Shown piece after piece: positions 41,801 through 47,487 of a stretch of DNA of 47,487 nt (its first letter is position 1; the number at the start of each line of letters is the position of its first letter). The stretch comes from Bacteroidales bacterium OttesenSCG-928-M11. Lineage in GTDB: Bacteria; Bacteroidota; Bacteroidia; Bacteroidales; Azobacteroidaceae. A program made the translations under genes and the position numbers. The DNA lies in contig JAJDGO010000004.1 in the NCBI GenBank assembly GCA_030265685.1, positions 1-47,487 of the forward strand, in the 5' to 3' direction. The notes under the pieces were generated by a model. That model was not told where the DNA came from. It was given only the letters and a program-made list of their open reading frames with translations, and made no database searches.

Positions 41801-41854
41801 TTTTGCATCATTATCACTCTTGGTGATAATGATGCAAAAGTAGTGATAATGACC
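41801..41854. repeat. 17-bp perfect inverted repeat upstream of the integrase
   Basis: TTTTGCATCATTATCAC (41801-41817), 5-nt spacer, GTGATAATGATGCAAAA (41823-41839). A further GTGATAATGA follows directly at 41843-41852, and a related TAATGACC at 41893. There is no T run, so it is not a standard terminator. It may be an operator or recombination-related site for the integrase gene. Confidence 0.55.
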
Positions 41855-41907
41855 AGCGTTACAAATAAAGAGTAATTCGACTTTCTTTATCGTAATGACC
41901 ATTTGCT

Positions 41908-41915
41908 TAAGTTTG
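41908..41915 (+). promoter_or_regulatory. -7 element of the integrase gene
   Basis: TAAGTTTG matches TAnnTTTG, 36 nt before the ATG at 41952. Confidence 0.6.
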
Positions 41916-41951
41916 CACCTTTTTTAGAAACAACTATAAAAGAGCAAACTC

Positions 41952-43163
41952 ATGAGACATACTTTTTCTGTTATTTTTTATTTGAAGCGGTTGTCCGGTT
42001 CAGCAAATAAGAATTTTCCCATAATAGCGAGAATCACGATTAATGGCGAAAAATGCACTATCAATACACAGTTGAAATGCCATCCAGATTTATGGAATGT
42101 AAAAGAGCATAAAGTTGAAGGGAGGACAAGCGAATCTGTTTTTATCAACGAAACATTGAACCAAATCAAAGCCCGGCTTAACCAGATTTACTTTCAACAG
42201 TCATTATGCGATGGGGACGTAACCCCTGAAATGATTAAAGATATTTATACCGGAATAGCTTACAGTAAGCGGCATCTAATTTCCTATTTCTCCATTCACA
42301 ACGAGAATTTTCGTAAACAGGTAAATATCTCCCGTTCACAAGCTACTTATCAGAAATATGAAGCCATCCGGAAACACTTGGTTGACTTCTTGCAATCGAC
42401 GAAAGGAATAGAAGATATCCCTTTATACAAAGTAAACCACCAGTTTATCTGTGAATTTGAAATTTATCTAAGAACAGTTTCCGGTTGCAATCACAACAGT
42501 ACAGCTAAGTTCATGCAACTTTTCAAGCGGATTATCATATTGGCACTAAAGAATGGCATTATCAAGAATGACCCGTTTCAGGAATACCAAATCAAGCTAA
42601 AACAAACCAATCGCACATTTCTTACAATGGATGAAGTAAAATCTATCATGAAGCAAGAACTTCCCTATGAGCGGTTGGAACTTGTCAGGGACTTATTTCT
42701 TTTTGCGATTTTTACGGGCATTGCTTTCGTGGACGTGAAGAATTTAAGAAAAAAACATCTGCATACAGCCGTTGATGGCCATCAGTGGATTCGGTTTGAA
42801 AGGTGGAAGACCAAAGAAATGAGTAATATCCGGCTTTTTGATATTCCTACCAAACTGATTGAAAAGCACAGTGATTCAAAAAGGGAGACGTTGTTCCCGA
42901 TGTTAAGCAATCAGAAAGTAAATCAATACCTGAAAGAAATTGCCGAAACCTGCGGGATTAAGAAGCGAATCACCTACCATTGCGGGCGGCACACAATGGC
43001 CACGACTATTGCCTTATCTAATGGTATGCCGATGGAAAGTCTTGCTAAATTATTAGGACATAAGAATGTGCGAACAACACAGCTCTATGCTCGAATTACG
43101 GATACAAAGCTTAATGCTGATATGGAATCGTTGGAGGAAAAGTTGGCAGATTTTCAGTTATAA
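41952..43163 (+). CDS. Tyrosine recombinase / ICE integrase
   Basis: A 403-aa site-specific recombinase with the Bacteroidales layout: N-terminal SAM-like arm-binding region, core-binding domain (about 105-215), catalytic domain (225-400). Catalytic residues seen are His343 and Arg346 in YHCGRHTMAT, His370 in LLGHKN and nucleophile Tyr379 in TQLYARI; a lysine is likely among KTK (286-288). The first arginine (box I) is replaced: FTGIAFVDV has Ala258 where TG-x-R is usual, as also reported for IntDOT, which has Ser. It lies close to the proposed right attachment site, as ICE integrases do, and probably moves this element. Confidence 0.9.
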   Translation: MRHTFSVIFYLKRLSGSANKNFPIIARITINGEKCTINTQLKCHPDLWNVKEHKVEGRTSESVFINETLNQIKARLNQIYFQQSLCDGDVTPEMIKDIYTGIAYSKRHLISYFSIHNENFRKQVNISRSQATYQKYEAIRKHLVDFLQSTKGIEDIPLYKVNHQFICEFEIYLRTVSGCNHNSTAKFMQLFKRIIILALKNGIIKNDPFQEYQIKLKQTNRTFLTMDEVKSIMKQELPYERLELVRDLFLFAIFTGIAFVDVKNLRKKHLHTAVDGHQWIRFERWKTKEMSNIRLFDIPTKLIEKHSDSKRETLFPMLSNQKVNQYLKEIAETCGIKKRITYHCGRHTMATTIALSNGMPMESLAKLLGHKNVRTTQLYARITDTKLNADMESLEEKLADFQL

Positions 43164-43367
43164 GCACGAAATAAACTATTCGTCTATACTCACAAAAGTT
43201 AAAAAAAATAGCATGAATGCTTCAAGCTACAAATCCTCTTATCTATATTTTAATGATGATTATTTTAATCACCATTAAAATAACCTGATGTACATAGTAG
43301 TGGATTGAAATATTTTTCTTATTTTTGTAACCGCCATTAAGATAATGAGTATTAAATAGCATGGGAT
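43164..43367. promoter_or_regulatory. Promoter region of the DUF234-type ATPase
   Basis: No gene is visible. TATTTTTG at 43320-43327 matches TAnnTTTG, about 40 nt before the ATG at 43368. CCATTAAAATAA (43272-43283) and CCATTAAGATAA (43334-43345) are near-identical direct repeats on either side of the -7 box. A stem TTTTAATG/CATTAAAA also covers the first copy. These could be operator half-sites. Confidence 0.45.
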
Positions 43368-44678
43368 ATGAAGTTTTATAACAGAACAGCAGAGTTAGAG
43401 GCATTAGCCCGTACATTGGAGCAATCGAAGAGGAGTTCCTGTTTTACGGTTATGGTTGGTCGTCGTCGTATCGGCAAGACCTCCCTTTTACTTGAATCTG
43501 TAAAGGGACAGAAATATCTTTATCTGTTTGTCTCCCGTAAAAGCGAACCGCTTCTTTGCGAACAGTTCCAAAAAGATGCGACAGATGCTTTAGGATTACA
43601 AATATTCGGCTCAATTACCCGATTCAAAGACCTTTTTGAGCAGTTGTTGATTTTTGCTACAAAGGAACATTACACGCTTATCATTGATGAATTTCAGGAG
43701 TTTGATAATGTAAATTCGTCCATATTCAGTGATGTTCAGAATCTTTGGGATCAGTATAAGGATAAGATTAAGATCAACTTTATTGCTTCCGGTTCTATCT
43801 ATTCGATGATGATGAAGATTTTTGAGAACAGGAAAGAACCGTTATTCGGGCGACTTACTTCAAAAATAACACTGCAACCTTTCGCTGTTAGCGTAATAAA
43901 AGAAATTCTGAACGATTATAATCCAAAATATAAATCGGAAGATCTTCTATGTCTCTATATGCTGACGGGTGGCGTTCCCAAGTATATTGACCTTCTTATG
44001 GAAGCCGGAGCGATAACAAAGAATAAGATACTGGATATGGTTACACGTCCTGATTCTCCCTTTATCGGAGAAGGCAAAGAATTGCTTATCTCTGAGTTTG
44101 GAAAAGAATATGGAACCTATTTCTCTATCTTACAGTTAATCGCTTCCGGGAAAACAACCCAAAGTGAAATAGATTCCATCATCGGAAAGAATACCGGGGC
44201 ATATCTGGTCAATTTGGAAAAGGAATATTCCCTTATCACAAAGAACAAGCCCATGTTCTCGAAGCCAGAAAGCCGAAAAGCTCGTTGGAGTTTGAATGAC
44301 AACTACCTTCGTTTTTGGTTTCGGTTCATTTATCCGAATCAGTCATTGATTGAGATGGGGAAATATGACTTGCTTCGCGAGTTTATTGACAAGAACTATG
44401 AGCAATATAGCGGTTTCACTTTGGAAAAATATTTCCGGGCTAAAATGGCGGAAGAGGAGAGGATAACTGCTCTCGGCAGCTATTGGGACAGCAAAGGCGA
44501 AAATGAGATAGACCTGATTGCTCTGAATGATTTGGATAAAACGGCTATTGTTGCTGAGGTAAAGCGTAACCCTAAGAAAATTGACATGACTTTACTTCAA
44601 GCGAAAGCCGATTCAATCAAAAAAGAACTTGCAAAATATAAGGTTGAATTAAGGGGCTTATCTATGAATGATATGTAA
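43368..44678 (+). CDS. ATP-binding protein of the archaeal-ATPase/DUF234 type
   Basis: A 436-aa protein with an N-terminal AAA/STAND-like ATPase (VMVGRRRIGKTSLLLES is Walker A, YTLIIDEFQEFDNV Walker B, NFIASGSIYSMMMKIF sensor region). The middle is a winged HTH (TTQSEIDSIIGKNTGAYLVN). The C-terminal DUF234 region is a PD-(D/E)xK nuclease-like fold, with GSYWDSKGENEIDLIALN and AIVAEVKRN providing the acidic and lysine residues (E-x-D...E-x-K). Multi-copy in Bacteroidales and often called AAA family ATPase; function unknown. It lies between the integrase and the proposed attachment site. Followed by a strong hairpin. Confidence 0.88.
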   Translation: MKFYNRTAELEALARTLEQSKRSSCFTVMVGRRRIGKTSLLLESVKGQKYLYLFVSRKSEPLLCEQFQKDATDALGLQIFGSITRFKDLFEQLLIFATKEHYTLIIDEFQEFDNVNSSIFSDVQNLWDQYKDKIKINFIASGSIYSMMMKIFENRKEPLFGRLTSKITLQPFAVSVIKEILNDYNPKYKSEDLLCLYMLTGGVPKYIDLLMEAGAITKNKILDMVTRPDSPFIGEGKELLISEFGKEYGTYFSILQLIASGKTTQSEIDSIIGKNTGAYLVNLEKEYSLITKNKPMFSKPESRKARWSLNDNYLRFWFRFIYPNQSLIEMGKYDLLREFIDKNYEQYSGFTLEKYFRAKMAEEERITALGSYWDSKGENEIDLIALNDLDKTAIVAEVKRNPKKIDMTLLQAKADSIKKELAKYKVELRGLSMNDM

Positions 44679-44681
44679 AGC

Positions 44682-44731
44682 CCAGTGCAAGGTGCAAGTA
44701 TCTATATAGATAAGCTTGCACCTTGCACTGG
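44682..44731. repeat. 17-bp perfect hairpin after the DUF234-type ATPase
   Basis: CCAGTGCAAGGTGCAAG (44682-44698) and CTTGCACCTTGCACTGG (44715-44731) are exact complements. The 16-nt loop contains a second palindrome TATCTATATAGATA. No T tract follows. It begins 4 nt after the stop codon. Confidence 0.6.
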
Positions 44732-44910
44732 TGATAAACATTTGATATACAGTGTAGTTGTATATTCAAAAATAAATAGTAATTTTGAACCCAAGATATT
44801 TGCAGACAGACTCCGGTCAGGAGCGGACAAAACGATTTGAAAAACTGTAGCTAAATCGTTACCTGTAAATACAAAAACTTATCTAATATTGCTAATTCAT
44901 AGGCGTTTGT

Positions 44911-44940
44911 CGGGATTGGGTTCCGTTCCCTCTCTCTCCG
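44911..44940 (+). other. tRNA-Ser-like 3' fragment, candidate attR of the ICE
   Basis: GGGTTCCGTTCCC (44918-44930) resembles a T-arm, and TCTCTCCG (44933-44940) matches a tRNA-Ser acceptor 3' strand plus discriminator. No 5' half lies upstream, and the T-loop is degenerate. A terminator follows, as for a real tRNA gene. Elements that integrate in tRNA 3' ends leave such a fragment at one border. The integrase is 1.8 kb away. Confidence 0.45.
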
Positions 44941-44948
44941 CAAAAAAT

Positions 44949-44979
44949 CAAGCAGTTACGTAATGTAACTGCTTTTTTG
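44949..44979 (+). terminator. Terminator after the tRNA-like fragment
   Basis: A 9-bp stem AGCAGTTAC / GTAACTGCT (44951-44959, 44965-44973) with a GTAAT loop is followed by Ts. Flanking GCAAAAAA and TTTTTTGC make it workable on both strands. Confidence 0.85.
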
Positions 44980-45187
44980 CGTCTGTATTTTTGGTGGGAA
45001 AATGGCTATTTTTGATAGATAACGCTACCTATTTCGCCACCTAATTCGTTACTCTTTTCAATCCACAACTTTTTATTGTCAAGAAATAAAACAAAAAGAA
45101 GATCTATCCTTTTCAGTAATAAATCTCATGATTGAAATGTCCTATATCTTCATAAAATAATCCTATGTCTATTGGATTGTTTAGATT

Positions 45188-45195
45188 TACCTTTG
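45188..45195 (+). promoter_or_regulatory. -7 element of the TonB-dependent receptor gene
   Basis: TACCTTTG matches TAnnTTTG exactly, 24 nt before the ATG at 45220. Confidence 0.7.
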
Positions 45196-45219
45196 CGGTT
45201 ATTTTATAAATATTTTACT

Positions 45220-47487
45220 ATGAATAGATATTTCTTCTTTTTAAGTCTTTTATTCCTTTCAACAATGACTGTTTTTGCCGATTTCAACGATAATAAATAC
45301 GATGATCTGGCAAAGCAAGACACTGTTCGTTATTATTTATTGAATGACATTATTGTTTCCAGTTCTACAAAAGAAACAAATGACTTACAAACCCTTCCCG
45401 GCTCTGTTTCTTTTATCACGCCAAGCATGATAGAAGGACAAAGTATCAGTACAATTAAGAATATAAGTAATATTATTCCTAATCTTTTTATTGCTGATTA
45501 TGGCTCTCGACTTTCAACTCCTATGTACATTCGCGGGATCGGAGAACGTTCTACGGGACAATCGATCGGAATGTACGTTGACGATATGCCTTTATTAAAT
45601 AAGTCGGTATTCGATTTTGATCTATCCGATATTAATCGAATTGAAGTTTTACGTGGACCACAAGGAACATTATATGGTAGAAATGCAATGAGCGGAATTG
45701 TCAATGTTTTCACTAATTCTCCTCTTGATTATCAGCGGACAAAGATTGGTATTAGTACCGGAAACTACGATCTTTTCAAAGTCAAAGCCAGCACATCCGG
45801 TCTTTTATCTGAAAACATCGGTTTATCTGTCAATGGATATTATAATTCTCATGGAGGTTATTTCAAATTTGATTCGTCTGATGAAAAAATTGACCAATTA
45901 GCTTCCGGAGGTGGACGTATTCGTTTAGATTGGCGTATTTCATCTAATTGGACAGCACAACTAATGGCGAACTATGATTACTCGGATCAAGGAGCATTTC
46001 CTTATGGAAATTATGACAATGGCAAAATATCTCGTCCCGACCACAACTATCCCGGAAGCTATATTCGAGAAACAGCCAGTACAAACCTAAATCTTCGATA
46101 CCATAACGAACATATTGTATTCAATTCTTCTACTGCCTTCTCTCATTTCAACGATAATATGAAGATGGATCTTGACTATAGCCCGATGGATATGTTTTAT
46201 ATCAATCAGAAACAAAGACAAAACGCCTTTACGGAAGAATTAACTATAAAATCCAATACAAAAAACAACTACCAATGGTCGTTTGGTATTTTTGGGTTCT
46301 ACGACAATCTGAAAACAGACGTTACCACAACTTTAGGAAAAGACGGTATTGCAGAATATATAGAAAAGAATATCCCTGCAGTAGCAGGCATTTCCGTAGC
46401 CGACGAAAAGATACCTATGCCAGGTCTTTTCAAAACTCCGTCTTATGGAGGTGCAATATTCCACCAATCGACTTATAATAATTTTTTAATTGAAAATCTA
46501 TCTATTACAGCAGGAGTTCGTTTAGACTATGAAAAAGTAGAACTTGACTATGATACAAGCGCAGGAATGACATTAAAAAGCAATCGGATACCAATGCCAA
46601 TTCCTGTTGATACCCTTATTAAAGGAAAAGAACACACGGATTTCACGGAAATAATTCCAAAATTTGCGGTAAGATACCAAATCTCTCCCTCAAACTATCT
46701 TTATGCCAGCGTCAGTAACGGATACAAAACAGGAGGTTATAACATTCAAAACTTTGCAGATATAACAAGAGATGCTTTGATGGAAGCGGCAATGAAAACA
46801 AGTGGACGCCCATCGGGCAACAAACAATCAATAGACTCGCTTGTTTCTTACAAACCGGAATATTCTTGGAATTATGAATTAGGATTTAAAGGAGAAGTAA
46901 TTAAAGATTTTTTATCGGTCGAAGCTGCATTATTTTATATTCAAGTTAAAGATATGCAAATTACAGACTTTGTTGAAAGCGGTCAGGGGCGAATATTAAA
47001 AAATTCGGGAAAGGCCGAAAGTTTAGGATTTGAATTAAGTCTTGCAGCTCGTTTAACACAAGAGCTAAGTCTTACAACAAATTATGGCTTTACCCAAGCT
47101 ACATTCAAAGATTATAAAACAACTATCGAAGACGAAAACGGTGATAAAACCACCGTTAACTATAAAGGAAACCATATCCCTTTTGCACCTCAAAACACAT
47201 TATCTATCGGTGCGATTTATAACAAACCATTGTACAACAAACTAATCGATCGCTTCCACATTCAAGCTTACTATAACGCAGCCGGACGAATTTATTGGAC
47301 AGAAACAAACGATGTTTATCAAGACTTCTATGGCTTATTAAACTTAAAAACCGGAATAAGTAAGGGAGGATTCGACTTAAGCATCTGGGTTAATAATGTA
47401 TTGGATACAGATTATACCGCTTTTTATGTCGAGTCGAGCCTCTACAATTTAGCTCAAGCCGGTAAGCCGATCAACTTTGGAATTGAC
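45220..47487 (+). CDS. TonB-dependent outer-membrane receptor (partial)
   Basis: Open to the right edge (756 codons, no stop). It starts with a signal peptide (NRYFFFLSLLFLSTMTVFA), then a plug domain: IVSSSTKETNDLQTLPGSVS, SRLSTPMYIRGIGERSTGQS and IEVLRGPQGTLYGRNAMSGI, the classical RGPQGTLYGR plug signature. A beta-barrel follows, with aromatic-ended strands such as KFAVRYQISPSNYLYASVSN and YNYELGFKG-like segments. The layout is that of a siderophore/vitamin-type receptor rather than a SusC protein, as no CarboxypepD-like N-terminal extension is present. Probably chromosomal flank to the right of the ICE. The substrate is unknown. Confidence 0.9.
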   Translation, partial: MNRYFFFLSLLFLSTMTVFADFNDNKYDDLAKQDTVRYYLLNDIIVSSSTKETNDLQTLPGSVSFITPSMIEGQSISTIKNISNIIPNLFIADYGSRLSTPMYIRGIGERSTGQSIGMYVDDMPLLNKSVFDFDLSDINRIEVLRGPQGTLYGRNAMSGIVNVFTNSPLDYQRTKIGISTGNYDLFKVKASTSGLLSENIGLSVNGYYNSHGGYFKFDSSDEKIDQLASGGGRIRLDWRISSNWTAQLMANYDYSDQGAFPYGNYDNGKISRPDHNYPGSYIRETASTNLNLRYHNEHIVFNSSTAFSHFNDNMKMDLDYSPMDMFYINQKQRQNAFTEELTIKSNTKNNYQWSFGIFGFYDNLKTDVTTTLGKDGIAEYIEKNIPAVAGISVADEKIPMPGLFKTPSYGGAIFHQSTYNNFLIENLSITAGVRLDYEKVELDYDTSAGMTLKSNRIPMPIPVDTLIKGKEHTDFTEIIPKFAVRYQISPSNYLYASVSNGYKTGGYNIQNFADITRDALMEAAMKTSGRPSGNKQSIDSLVSYKPEYSWNYELGFKGEVIKDFLSVEAALFYIQVKDMQITDFVESGQGRILKNSGKAESLGFELSLAARLTQELSLTTNYGFTQATFKDYKTTIEDENGDKTTVNYKGNHIPFAPQNTLSIGAIYNKPLYNKLIDRFHIQAYYNAAGRIYWTETNDVYQDFYGLLNLKTGISKGGFDLSIWVNNVLDTDYTAFYVESSLYNLAQAGKPINFGID

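Larger units (their letters stand above)
44857..45054. repeat. CGYYACCT-type repeats, three in 12-bp phase
   Basis: CGCTACCT (45023), CGCCACCT (45035) and CGTTACTC (45047) are spaced exactly 12 bp apart in direct orientation. A further CGTTACCT is at 44857. They lie on both sides of the tRNA-like fragment, as integrase arm-type sites might. Confidence 0.45.

Noticed and set aside
1..47487. CRISPR array or rRNA genes
   Set aside because: No regularly spaced long direct repeats and no rRNA-like sequence were seen; the only tRNA-like sequence is the 3' fragment near 44.9 kb.

Overview
The window comes from a gut-type Bacteroidales genome (Bacteroides/Parabacteroides-like). The evidence is CTnDOT-style tra, mob and rteC genes, repeated matches to the Bacteroidetes -7 promoter element TAnnTTTG at sensible distances from starts, and a TonB-dependent receptor at the right edge. 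Nearly all of it looks like the right-hand part of one integrative and conjugative element (ICE). The left end lies outside the window. A degenerate tRNA-Ser-like 3' end followed by a terminator at about 44.9 kb is the best candidate for the right attachment site, after which chromosome resumes.

Layout: 1-4319 is a minus-strand transfer operon (traA, traB, a TraD-position protein, traE, traF, traG cut by the edge). 4320-4897 is an intergenic control region with a candidate oriT. 4898-8616 is mobA-mobB-mobC. 8657-17896 is an AT-rich cargo cassette with its own promoter and terminator. It encodes a small XRE regulator, a NurA-like nuclease, a HerA-like ATPase with an unusual P-loop, two GHKL (Hsp90/MutL-fold) ATPases of which the second is split by a 7-T run, a protein of unknown function and a radical SAM enzyme. 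I do not recognise this combination as a named defence system; it is the main discovery candidate. 17954-21614 returns to ICE backbone (DUF4099/DUF3945 protein, TopB), and 22847-25472 holds a primase-helicase flanked by two excisionase-like HTH proteins.

25.7-41.3 kb is a second cargo zone. It has an M28 peptidase, an AraC regulator and an ABC exporter whose promoters share one operator at an identical 18-bp spacing from the -7 box. It then has an AraC regulator with a two-domain CMD protein, a long minus-strand operon of small-molecule and stress-type enzymes, two copies of an AraC-GyrI plus 4-TM membrane protein module that also share an operator, a RibD/DHFR-like reductase behind a highly structured leader, and RteC. 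41.3-44.7 kb holds a decayed UvrD-like helicase, a tyrosine recombinase lacking the usual first catalytic arginine, and a DUF234-type ATPase. The right flank starts a TonB-dependent receptor that runs off the window.

Family assignments come from reading motifs and remembered family features; no database search was run.
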